In this document: positions 25,392 to 32,881 of the stretch, piece by piece
How the letters are laid out: the number at the start of each line of letters is the position of its first letter
Position numbering within the stretch: position 1 is the stretch's first letter
NCBI RefSeq assembly: GCF_016900655.1
Contig: NZ_JACJKH010000002.1
Coordinates: forward strand, 1-64,000
Source: Drancourtella massiliensis
GTDB lineage: Bacteria > Bacillota > Clostridia > Lachnospirales > Lachnospiraceae
Direction: 5' to 3'
DNA: 64,000 nt
Notes under the pieces: model-generated
Told to the model about the DNA's origin: nothing
What the model saw: the letters and a program-made list of their open reading frames with translations, nothing else
The model's database searches: none
Program-made: the position numbers and the translations under genes

Positions 25392-26714
25392 ATGAATATT
25401 TTATTTATCTCACTTGGGTGCGACAAGAATCTTGCCGACTCGGAGACGATGCTGGGGATGCTGGCTTCCAGAGGATATCAGATCGTCGATGAAGAGGAAA
25501 AGGCGGATGTGATTATTGTCAATACCTGCTGCTTTATCCATGATGCCATGGAAGAGAGTATTGAGACGATTCTGCAGATGGCGGAGTACAAAAAATCCGG
25601 CAGTCTGAAAGCTCTGATCGTGACGGGATGTATGGCAGAACGATACCGTGAGGAGATCACAAAGGAGATCCCGGAAGTGGACGCGGTCCTCGGGACAGCT
25701 TCCTACGGACACATCCTTGACGCAGTGGATGAGGCTTTGAAAGGACACTCTTATCTGATGATGGAGCCGCTGGATACACTGCCGCTGATTGAAACGCACC
25801 GGCTCGTGACTACCGGCGGCCATTATGCATACCTGAAAATCGCAGAGGGGTGTGACAAACACTGTACGTACTGCATCATCCCGAAACTCAGAGGAAATTT
25901 CCGAAGCGTTCCGATGGATCATCTGATCAAAGAGGCGGAACAGCTGGCCGCGGACGGAGTGAAAGAGCTGATCCTGGTGGCTCAGGAGACGACACTTTAC
26001 GGAAAAGACCTTTACGGGGAAAAGAAACTTCCGGAGCTGCTCCATAAGCTCTGCCAGATCAGCGGGATCCGCTGGATCCGGATTCTTTACTGCTATCCGG
26101 AGGAGATTACCGAAGAGCTGATTCAGACGATGAAAGAAGAGCCGAAGATCTGTCATTATCTGGATCTTCCGATTCAGCATGCAAGCGATGGCATTTTAAA
26201 GAGAATGGGAAGACGTACATCCAAAGAGGAACTGGTACACATTATCTCAAGACTGAGAGAGGAGATCCCGGACATCACACTTCGTACAACACTGATTACC
26301 GGATTCCCGGGAGAGACGCAGGAACAGCATGAAGAGCTGATGGACTTCGTGGACAAGATGGAGTTTGACCGTCTTGGAGTATTCACCTATTCGCCGGAAG
26401 AAGGCACTCCTGCGGCATCCATGCCGGATCAGATTGAGGAAAGCATCAAGGAAGACCGGAGAGCCGAACTGATGGAACTTCAGCAGGAAATTGCCTTTGA
26501 ACAGGCAGAAAACATGATTGGAAAAGAAGTTCTCGTTATGATCGAAGGGAAAGTAGCAGATGAAAATGCCTATGTGGGCAGAACTTATAAAGATGCGCCG
26601 AATGTAGACGGACTGATCTTTGTCAATACCGACGCAGAACTCATGTCCGGAGATTTCGCGAAAGTCAAAGTGACCGGTGCATGTGAATATGATTTGATAG
26701 GAGAGTTGATGTAA
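25392..26714 (+). CDS. rimO: Ribosomal protein S12 methylthiotransferase RimO
   Basis: 440 residues with UPF0004, radical SAM and TRAM domains. The N-terminal cluster cysteines are C10, C46 and C80; the radical SAM CxxxCxxC is C154, C158, C161. The start MNILFISLGCDKNLADSE is typical of RimO. It adds a methylthio group to an aspartate of S12. The pgsA start codon directly follows its stop. Confidence 0.96.
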   Translation: MNILFISLGCDKNLADSETMLGMLASRGYQIVDEEEKADVIIVNTCCFIHDAMEESIETILQMAEYKKSGSLKALIVTGCMAERYREEITKEIPEVDAVLGTASYGHILDAVDEALKGHSYLMMEPLDTLPLIETHRLVTTGGHYAYLKIAEGCDKHCTYCIIPKLRGNFRSVPMDHLIKEAEQLAADGVKELILVAQETTLYGKDLYGEKKLPELLHKLCQISGIRWIRILYCYPEEITEELIQTMKEEPKICHYLDLPIQHASDGILKRMGRRTSKEELVHIISRLREEIPDITLRTTLITGFPGETQEQHEELMDFVDKMEFDRLGVFTYSPEEGTPAASMPDQIEESIKEDRRAELMELQQEIAFEQAENMIGKEVLVMIEGKVADENAYVGRTYKDAPNVDGLIFVNTDAELMSGDFAKVKVTGACEYDLIGELM

Positions 26715-27260
26715 ATGAATCTGCCAAACAAACTGACTGTACTGCGTGTCATCATGATTCCGTTTTTTGTTGTATTTATGCTGACGGATCTGGGAGGAAC
26801 GTACAGCAACTATATCGCACTTGTGATTTTCTGCGTGGCAAGTCTTACAGATATGCTGGATGGAAAAATTGCAAGAAAGTATAATCTGGTAACAAATTTC
26901 GGAAAATTTATGGATCCGCTGGCGGACAAGCTGCTTGTAAGCTCCGCAATGATCTGTCTGATTCCGATGGATAAACTTCCGGCCTGGATTGTCATTGTCA
27001 TTATCAGCCGTGAATTTATTATCAGCGGATTCCGTCTGGTAGCATCGGACAGCGGTATCGTGATTGCCGCAAGCTACTGGGGAAAATTCAAAACCGTTTC
27101 CCAGATGTTTATGATTATTTTCCTGATTCTGGATCTTCCGGGGAATATTGCTTCCGTCATTGAGACAGTGTTGATCTATCTTGCGCTGATTCTGACGGTA
27201 GTATCCCTGATCGATTACATTGTAAAGAACAAAGAAGTATTGACAAAAGGAGGTATGTAG
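26715..27260 (+). CDS. pgsA: CDP-diacylglycerol--glycerol-3-phosphate 3-phosphatidyltransferase
   Basis: 181 residues, four or five membrane helices. The CDP-alcohol phosphotransferase motif D-x2-D-G-x2-A-R-x8-G-x3-D-x3-D spans residues 46-71. It makes phosphatidylglycerol phosphate in the membrane. The ATG abuts the rimO stop with no gap, so translation is probably coupled. The product supplies phosphatidylglycerol for the cardiolipin synthase at 50.8 kb. Confidence 0.95.
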   Translation: MNLPNKLTVLRVIMIPFFVVFMLTDLGGTYSNYIALVIFCVASLTDMLDGKIARKYNLVTNFGKFMDPLADKLLVSSAMICLIPMDKLPAWIVIVIISREFIISGFRLVASDSGIVIAASYWGKFKTVSQMFMIIFLILDLPGNIASVIETVLIYLALILTVVSLIDYIVKNKEVLTKGGM

Positions 27261-27261
27261 G

Positions 27262-28527
27262 ATGGTTGCAGAGCTGATTTCCGTCGGTACAGAAATCCTG
27301 CTCGGCAATATCGTAAATACCAATGCAGCTTACCTAGCAGAGAAATGCGCTCTGCTAGGTTTGTCTTTATATCACCAAAGTGTGGTAGGGGACAATGAGG
27401 CGCGCATGGAGGATACGATCCGCCGGGCGTTGGAACGGTCTGATGTGGTAATTCTGACAGGAGGACTTGGACCGACCAAAGACGACCTGACAAAAGAAGT
27501 GACCGCAAAAGTATTTGGAAAGGAATTATATGAGGATGCCCGCACAAAAGAGCGGATTCAGGAATTCTTTAACCGGCTTCATTCAAAGGGGAAAATTACC
27601 CGGAATAACTGGAAGCAGGCGCTGGTTCCGGAGGGAGCCATTGTGATTGAGAATCAGAACGGTACGGCTCCGGGGCTGATTGTGACGGGAGAGGAAGGAA
27701 GCGAGTATGAAGGCAAGCGTGCAATTCTGATTCCGGGACCGCCGAATGAGTGCATCCCGATGTTTGAAACACAGATTGCACCGTATCTTTCCGGGTTGCA
27801 GCCGGAAGGAATCTATTCCTGCATGGTAAAGGTCTGCTCTATCGGTGAAAGCCGGGCGGAGACCATGGTGGCAGATCTGATGGATGCCCAGACCAATCCG
27901 ACCCTTGCGCCGTATGCAAAGACCGGGGAAGTACACTTCCGGATTACTGCAAAAGCCAAAGACGAGAAGACGGCAGAGCAGCTGATGGCGCCGATGGTGC
28001 AGGAATTGAAAAACCGGTTCGGCGATTATATTTATACGACAAAAGAAGAAGTCACACTGGAAGAAGCCGTGGTTCATATGCTGGAGGAACGTCATATGAC
28101 AGTGACGACAGCAGAGTCCTGTACAGGAGGACTTCTGTCCGGACGGCTGATCAATGTGCCGGGAGCATCCAGCGTGCTGAACGAGGCGCATGTGACGTAT
28201 TCTAATGAAGCAAAAGAGCGGATTCTGCATGTGCCGCATGAAATTCTGGTGCAATACGGAGCAGTCAGCGAGGAGACAGCACGGGCCATGGCAGAGGGAG
28301 CATGCAAAGTCTCCGGGGCAGACGCATCTATTGCCGTGACCGGAATCGCAGGTCCGGACGGCGGAACACCGGAAAAGCCGGTAGGTCTTGTTTACATCGG
28401 CTGTACCGTGAAAGGAAAAACAAAAGTCGAACGGTGCTGCTTTACAGGAAATCGCCAGAAGAACCGGGAATATGCTGTGGCAAGAGGCCTCATTCTTTTA
28501 CGAGAGATGCTTCTGGAAATAAAATAG
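27262..28527 (+). CDS. cinA: CinA family protein (competence/damage-inducible; NMN amidohydrolase-type)
   Basis: 421 residues: an N-terminal MoCF-like domain (MVAELISVGTEILLGNIVNTN, ILTGGLGPTKDDLT) and the C-terminal CinA deamidase domain (TTAESCTGGLLSGRL, GIAGPDGGTPEKPVG). Relatives deamidate nicotinamide mononucleotide and hydrolyse ADP-ribose. GGAGG overlaps the end of pgsA. The coding sequence contains a 10-bp perfect inverted repeat at 27333-27359. Confidence 0.95.
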   Translation: MVAELISVGTEILLGNIVNTNAAYLAEKCALLGLSLYHQSVVGDNEARMEDTIRRALERSDVVILTGGLGPTKDDLTKEVTAKVFGKELYEDARTKERIQEFFNRLHSKGKITRNNWKQALVPEGAIVIENQNGTAPGLIVTGEEGSEYEGKRAILIPGPPNECIPMFETQIAPYLSGLQPEGIYSCMVKVCSIGESRAETMVADLMDAQTNPTLAPYAKTGEVHFRITAKAKDEKTAEQLMAPMVQELKNRFGDYIYTTKEEVTLEEAVVHMLEERHMTVTTAESCTGGLLSGRLINVPGASSVLNEAHVTYSNEAKERILHVPHEILVQYGAVSEETARAMAEGACKVSGADASIAVTGIAGPDGGTPEKPVGLVYIGCTVKGKTKVERCCFTGNRQKNREYAVARGLILLREMLLEIK

Positions 28528-28543
28528 GATGATCGCCATATGG

Positions 28544-28570
28544 AACGACCCGAAAAATTCGTCGTTTTGT
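28544..28570 (+). terminator. Weak terminator after cinA
   Basis: AACGA...CGAA pairs with TTCG...TCGTT with a two-base bulge, then TTTG. A modest hairpin, but it sits between the cinA stop and the next promoter. Confidence 0.45.
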
Positions 28571-28582
28571 GCAATCAGCTGA

Positions 28583-28611
28583 TTGACGAACGCGCGTTTT
28601 TGTGAGAAAAT
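28583..28611 (+). promoter_or_regulatory. Promoter of the scaffold/GGGtGRT pair
   Basis: TTGACG (28583-28588), 17-bp spacer, and GAAAAT preceded by TGA (extended -10 form). The -10 itself is poor. It would leave a leader of about 65 nt. Confidence 0.5.
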
Positions 28612-28682
28612 TAACACGGATAAAGGCTGTCAAAAGGCAGTCTCCCAAGAGAGATTACACATAGTTGAAAGGAGTCCTTAAG

Positions 28683-29375
28683 ATGATTTATTCACACGAA
28701 GTAGAAATGATGTGTCCAGTTGCACAGGGTGCGAATCATGGACCAGCTCCAATCCCAGAAGAAGCAAAATGGGTACAGGCAAAAGAAATTAAAGATATTT
28801 CCGGTTTAACACACGGTGTAGGCTGGTGTGCTCCTCAGCAGGGAACATGTAAGCTGACACTGAACGTAAAAGACGGAATTATCCAGGAGGCACTGGTTGA
28901 AACAATCGGATGCTCCGGCATGACACATTCTGCAGCCATGGCTTCCGAGATCTTACCAGGAAAAACTATCCTCGAAGCTTTAAATACAGACCTTGTCTGC
29001 GACGCAATCAACACAGCAATGAGAGAGCTTTTCTTACAGATCGTATACGGACGTACACAGAGCGCATTTTCTGAAGACGGACTTCCGATCGGTGCAGGAC
29101 TGGAAGACTTAGGAAAAGGTCTTCGTTCCCAGGTTGGTACCATGTACGGAACACTTGCAAAAGGTCCTCGTTATCTGGAAATGGCAGAAGGATATGTAAC
29201 AGGAATCGCATTAGACGAAAACAATGAGATCATCGGTTACAAATTCGTAAGCCTTGGAAAATTCACCGATTTCATTAAGAAAGGTGACACACCGAACGAA
29301 GCATGGGAAAAAGCACAGGGACAGTATGGCCGTGTGGATGATGCAGTGAAGATCATCGACCCAAGACAGGAATAG
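28683..29375 (+). CDS. NifU-like iron-sulfur cluster scaffold protein paired with GGGtGRT
   Basis: 230 residues. Conserved cysteines at 11, 49, 56 and 77 (MMCPVAQ, GWCAPQQGTC, ETIGCSG) lie in a NifU/IscU-like N-terminal region; the Cys-Ser-Gly around C77 is typical of scaffold folds. GGAGTCC precedes the ATG. The gene ends 20 bp before the GGGtGRT gene and the two are found together in many anaerobes. Codon use is strongly skewed (gca, gga, aaa, ttc), as in highly expressed genes. An iron-sulfur assembly or carrier role is inferred; no biochemical function is known to me. Confidence 0.85.
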   Translation: MIYSHEVEMMCPVAQGANHGPAPIPEEAKWVQAKEIKDISGLTHGVGWCAPQQGTCKLTLNVKDGIIQEALVETIGCSGMTHSAAMASEILPGKTILEALNTDLVCDAINTAMRELFLQIVYGRTQSAFSEDGLPIGAGLEDLGKGLRSQVGTMYGTLAKGPRYLEMAEGYVTGIALDENNEIIGYKFVSLGKFTDFIKKGDTPNEAWEKAQGQYGRVDDAVKIIDPRQE

Positions 29376-29395
29376 GCGAGAGGAGGACTTTTAAA

Positions 29396-30406
29396 ATGGC
29401 TTTATTTGAATCATATGAAAGACGAATTGATAAAATCAACGCTGTATTAAACAGCTATGGCATCGCTTCTATCGAAGAAGCAGAGAAAATTACAAAAGAC
29501 GCAGGCCTTGATGTTTACAATCAGGTAAAAGGCATTCAGCCGATCTGCTTTGAAAACGCATGCTGGGCATATATTGTAGGTGCTGCAATCGCAATCAAAA
29601 AAGGATGCACAAGAGCAGCAGACGCAGCAGCAGCAATCGGAGAAGGACTTCAGGCTTTCTGTATTCCAGGATCTGTAGCTGACCAGAGAAAAGTAGGTCT
29701 TGGACATGGTAACCTTGGAAAAATGCTTCTGGAAGAAGACACAGACTGCTTCGCATTCCTTGCAGGACACGAATCTTTCGCAGCAGCAGAAGGTGCGATC
29801 GGTATCGCTGAGAAAGCAAACAAAGTACGTAAAAAACCATTACGTGTTATCTTAAACGGTCTTGGAAAAGATGCTGCAAAGATCATTTCCAGAATCAACG
29901 GATTTACATATGTACAGACAGAGTATGACTACTATACAGGAGAACTTAAAGAAGTTTCCCGTACATCCTACTCTGACGGACTTCGTTCCAAAGTAAACTG
30001 CTACGGAGCAAACGATGTTCGTGAAGGTGTTGCAATCATGTGGAAAGAGGGCGTAGACGTATCCATCACTGGTAACTCTACAAACCCGACACGTTTCCAG
30101 CATCCGGTTGCAGGTACATACAAAAAAGAATGTATCGAAGCAGGAAAGAAATACTTCTCTGTAGCATCCGGCGGTGGTACAGGACGTACACTTCACCCGG
30201 ACAACATGGCAGCAGGACCGGCTTCCTACGGTATGACAGATACATTAGGACGTATGCACTCTGACGCACAGTTCGCTGGATCCTCTTCCGTACCGGCTCA
30301 CGTAGAAATGATGGGTCTGATCGGAGCAGGAAACAACCCGATGGTTGGTATGACAGTAGCTGTTGCAGTTGCCATTGAGGAAGCTGCTAAGGCTGGTAAA
30401 TTCTAA
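29396..30406 (+). CDS. GGGtGRT family protein
   Basis: 336 residues carrying the family-defining ASGGGTGRT followed by LHPDNMAAGPASYGMTDTL and ending AVAVAIEEAAKAGKF. The family is broadly conserved in clostridia and other anaerobes, always near a scaffold-like protein as here, and has no assigned activity. The soluble, Ala/Gly-rich sequence and the glycine-rich loop suggest nucleotide or cofactor binding, which is inference. Codon bias is as extreme as in the preceding gene, pointing to an abundant protein. A terminator follows directly. Confidence 0.9.
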   Translation: MALFESYERRIDKINAVLNSYGIASIEEAEKITKDAGLDVYNQVKGIQPICFENACWAYIVGAAIAIKKGCTRAADAAAAIGEGLQAFCIPGSVADQRKVGLGHGNLGKMLLEEDTDCFAFLAGHESFAAAEGAIGIAEKANKVRKKPLRVILNGLGKDAAKIISRINGFTYVQTEYDYYTGELKEVSRTSYSDGLRSKVNCYGANDVREGVAIMWKEGVDVSITGNSTNPTRFQHPVAGTYKKECIEAGKKYFSVASGGGTGRTLHPDNMAAGPASYGMTDTLGRMHSDAQFAGSSSVPAHVEMMGLIGAGNNPMVGMTVAVAVAIEEAAKAGKF

Positions 30407-30420
30407 GAAATTTTAATTTT

Positions 30421-30461
30421 AAGCGGTACTTTGTAAAACAGAGTGCCGCTTATTTTTATTT
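30421..30461 (+). terminator. Terminator after the GGGtGRT gene
   Basis: AAGCGG...ACTTTG pairs with CAGAGT...CCGCTT, then TATTTTTATTTTT. Confidence 0.88.
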
Positions 30462-30580
30462 TTCTGTATCTCCTCTAAGTTTTTCAAGACTTTATGTGTC
30501 GATGATCAGGATTTAATTTTAGTATGGAATTAAGAAACGGGAGACTGTGAATAAAAGATAAGAATAATATAATGAAATGA

Positions 30581-30605
30581 AGGCTAGCACCTTAGGCGCT
30601 AGCCT
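30581..30605. terminator. Hairpin AGGCTAGC/GCTAGCCT, possible terminator of the minus-strand genes
   Basis: Perfect 8-bp arms with inner CC/GG pairs, in the 258-bp gap between the GGGtGRT gene and the convergent DUF4160 gene. On the minus strand it is followed by a T-rich stretch (TTCATTTCATTATATT) but no clean T-run. The rest of the gap shows no ORF or other element. Confidence 0.45.
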
Positions 30606-30665
30606 ATTACAATGCAAAATACATGCTTGACAGGTAATCATGATTTTATAACAAAAGTGAAAGTG

Positions 30666-30944
30666 CTAGAGGTAATACCGTATCTCACCAAATTGTGTGT
30701 ACCATTTGTCTAATATAAGGTCACTGTTTGCTTCGATAATTCGGATCATTCGGCGAAGTTCTTTTTGAGGAATCTTGGAGTTATTATTGCATACTAAAGC
30801 TTTTCCAGTGCTGGTTATCCAAATTTTTGTGGCATTTGCTGATGCGCGTCCTTCTGAAATATGCACGTGTACTGGTTCCAGAGGATCGTTTTCATTTGAC
30901 CAAAAGTAAACAAGATAGGAACCAATTCTAAAGATTTGCGGCAT
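30666..30944 (-). CDS. DUF4160 domain protein
   Basis: 92 residues. The opening MPQIFRIGSYLVYFWSNE and the EPVHVHISEGRA segment match DUF4160, small proteins of unknown activity often found beside a second small gene in mobile or toxin-antitoxin-like settings. Its start overlaps the end of the upstream gene (30928-31200) by 17 bp, so the two are translated from one mRNA. No catalytic residues are evident beyond the conserved His-x-His. Confidence 0.82.
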   Translation of the reverse strand: MPQIFRIGSYLVYFWSNENDPLEPVHVHISEGRASANATKIWITSTGKALVCNNNSKIPQKELRRMIRIIEANSDLILDKWYTQFGEIRYYL

Positions 30945-31200
30945 CAGAGAAGCCTCCTTCCTGAGAAAACTCCATGATCAAGTGCGCGTTGTTGCGAATC
31001 AGTTTTTTGAAATAGTTCATTTCATTTTCTGAGTAGCCGTGAATATCTGTCCATTCATATTCGGGAAGAAAACAAGTTGCATTATGGAACCCGTCTTTCA
31101 GATCGGGTGTTTCAATATAGACTTTGACACGACCATCTGGGAGCATCTCAGAATGTGTGATTTCCGTATCATCATTAAGAGTTAAATATGGATACATCAT
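30928..31200 (-). CDS. Small protein of unknown function, partner of DUF4160
   Basis: 90 residues, first gene of a two-gene unit. I do not recognise the family: an N-terminal beta-rich half (PDGRVKVYIETPDLKDGF) and a C-terminal helix rich in Asn/Glu. It somewhat resembles small proteins annotated DUF2442-like in DUF4160 pairs, but the match is not convincing. AAAGGACGG precedes the tandem ATGs. The 17-bp overlap with DUF4160 suggests matched expression, as in toxin-antitoxin pairs; which would be toxin is unknown. Confidence 0.72.
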   Translation of the reverse strand: MMYPYLTLNDDTEITHSEMLPDGRVKVYIETPDLKDGFHNATCFLPEYEWTDIHGYSENEMNYFKKLIRNNAHLIMEFSQEGGFSDAANL

Positions 31201-31375
31201 GCCTTTATACCGTCCTTTCTATATATTATTCCCCAGATTGCTATGGAGACATCTGGTGATTTTCTATTTTTTCTTCTATAAGAAGATGTATGATATTTGT
31301 GTCCTGTATTATCATGAGCAAGAGTGACGTTGCTAAAGAATAATGAGATCATACCATCAGCACACCACTTTTCAC

Positions 31376-31915
31376 CTAGATCAAAGAAGCTATTGTAAAG
31401 CTTAAATCTCCATATATTCCCACTGTTACAGGCTGATCGAAAGGAATCATGACCGGAGCGGAATCTTCGTCATAATGGTAAACAGTCGTTCGTTCCTTTT
31501 CGGGATCGACAATCCAGTATTCGCGGACACCTGCCTCGGCATATTTGCCATTTTTGATGCTGTAGTCCAGCTTACGACTGCCTGGCGAGACAATCTCGAT
31601 GATGAAGTCGGGAGCACCAACACATCCTTTATCGGTCAGCTTATCTTTTGAGCAGATAACAGAAATATCTGGTTCAACATACACGGTATCATCCGCGTTG
31701 AGGTTTACGGCGAATGGTGCGGGATAGATTTTACAGTCACCACGTTTGTCAGAAATGTAGTTACCAATAACGCGGCTTAACTGATGTACCAGTTCCTGAT
31801 GTAAGCGACTTGGCGGAGCCATCATGTAGAGCTGCCCATTGATTAGTTCTGCACGTTCTCCGTCCGGAAGGTTCCAGTAATCATCTGATGTATAGCGTTT
31901 TTCCGGTAATGGCAT
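31376..31915 (-). CDS. Uma2 family endonuclease-like protein (DUF820)
   Basis: 179 residues of the PD-(D/E)XK-related DUF820/Uma2 family: YTSDDYWNLPDGERAELINGQ, EPDISVICSKDKL, GAPDFIIEIVSPGSRKLDYSIKNGKYAEAGVREYWIVDPE. The D/E...E-x-x pattern around PDISV and IIEIVSP is the presumed metal site. These genes occur in multicopy in cyanobacteria and scattered in Firmicutes, with no firmly known role. It lies 175 bp upstream of the small-protein pair on the same strand, so co-transcription is possible. Confidence 0.88.
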   Translation of the reverse strand: MPLPEKRYTSDDYWNLPDGERAELINGQLYMMAPPSRLHQELVHQLSRVIGNYISDKRGDCKIYPAPFAVNLNADDTVYVEPDISVICSKDKLTDKGCVGAPDFIIEIVSPGSRKLDYSIKNGKYAEAGVREYWIVDPEKERTTVYHYDEDSAPVMIPFDQPVTVGIYGDLSFTIASLI

Positions 31916-32168
31916 AGTGTCACGTCCTTTCTCAAAGCTCTTTTTTGTTCAAGCTGTTTAAATATATTATACAAAAGAACACAATGAATATCAAACTTTT
32001 TGGAACACCCACTGGTTTGAAATATTTTAGTGTTATTGAATTTTCAACATCGACACAACAGACTTTGCAAATCTGGACATAGAAAAGATTCTGAAATGGA
32101 TTGACAAAAACCGCGAAGAATGAGAAAAATATAATATACTTACAATAAAAAAGCAAGGAGTGATCAGT

Positions 32169-32714
32169 ATGGAGACTTTTCATGAAGCATCCATGAATGT
32201 TTATTTTATCCGGCATGGTCAGACTGATTATTCCCTGAAAGATCAAAAGATTTACCAGGGATTCGGTGTGAATCTGGCGCCGCTTTCCGAAGAAGGGATC
32301 CGTCAGATTGAAGAGGCAGCCAAAGATCCGAGACTGAAAGATGCAGAGCTGATTCTGACATCTCCTTATACAAGGGCGGTCCAGACAGCGGCAATTCTTT
32401 CCAGGCGGTTGGACCTACCGATTGCCGTAGAGACCGACCTGCATGAATGGGTGGCAAACAAGCATTACATATATGAAGAAAATGAAACGGCTCACAAAGC
32501 ATTTCATGAGTTCATGGAACGTAACGGAGAAGCGACGGAAGGAGCCCTCTGGGAGTCATCGGAGGATATCCGGCAGAGGGTGGAAGCGGTTCTGAAAAAA
32601 TACAGACAGTATCATAAAATCATAGTTGCCGGACATGGATATATGATTCAGGCGATGACAGGGGTACCGCATCCTGACAATGGAGAGATCTGCTTTTGCC
32701 AAATGGACAGATAA
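32169..32714 (+). CDS. Histidine phosphatase family protein (phosphoglycerate mutase-like)
   Basis: 181 residues. The catalytic RHG motif is in VYFIRHGQTDYS; the second histidine is in IIVAGHGYMIQA and the phosphate-binding arginine in TSPYTRAVQT. AAGGAG lies 8 bases before the ATG at 32169; a GTG at 32160 overlaps that site. Family members dephosphorylate sugar phosphates, phosphoglycerate or other small molecules; the substrate cannot be assigned. Probably monocistronic, with a TTGACA at 32101 upstream. Confidence 0.9.
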   Translation: METFHEASMNVYFIRHGQTDYSLKDQKIYQGFGVNLAPLSEEGIRQIEEAAKDPRLKDAELILTSPYTRAVQTAAILSRRLDLPIAVETDLHEWVANKHYIYEENETAHKAFHEFMERNGEATEGALWESSEDIRQRVEAVLKKYRQYHKIIVAGHGYMIQAMTGVPHPDNGEICFCQMDR

Positions 32715-32720
32715 ATGATG

Positions 32721-32753
32721 AAGAGTTCTGCTTTAACGTAGGACTTTTTTTGT
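32721..32753 (+). terminator. Probable terminator after the phosphatase gene
   Basis: AGTTCT can pair (one G-U) with AGGACT across a 10-base loop, followed by a run of seven T's. Confidence 0.6.
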
Positions 32754-32765
32754 GGACAATGGATA

Positions 32766-32790
32766 CATTTATTTGTCAAACAAATAAATG
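32766..32790. promoter_or_regulatory. Perfect inverted repeat upstream of the peptide transporter operon
   Basis: CATTTATTTG (32766-32775) and CAAATAAATG (32781-32790) around TCAAA. It ends 24 bp before the -35 box, a usual place for a regulator site. No regulator gene is adjacent. Confidence 0.55.
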
Positions 32791-32814
32791 AAGTGTTCTA
32801 GTGGAAATTTCAAT

Positions 32815-32843
32815 TTGTGTAGGAAAGGAATAAAATGTATACT
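32815..32843 (+). promoter_or_regulatory. Promoter of the peptide transporter operon
   Basis: TTGTGT (32815-32820), 17-bp spacer, TATACT (32838-32843). Confidence 0.7.
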
Positions 32844-32881
32844 TAATTCACATTATTATTTCGCAAAGGAGGACACTACTA

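Noticed and set aside
26247-27323. Long minus-strand ORF of 358 codons
   Set aside because: Opposite rimO and pgsA, with unusual residue composition (His, Phe, Asn rich) typical of antisense readings.
27333-27359. Perfect 10-bp inverted repeat (CCTAGCAGAG/CTCTGCTAGG)
   Set aside because: It is inside cinA and encodes the conserved AYLAEKCALLGL stretch; no sign of an insertion or operator.
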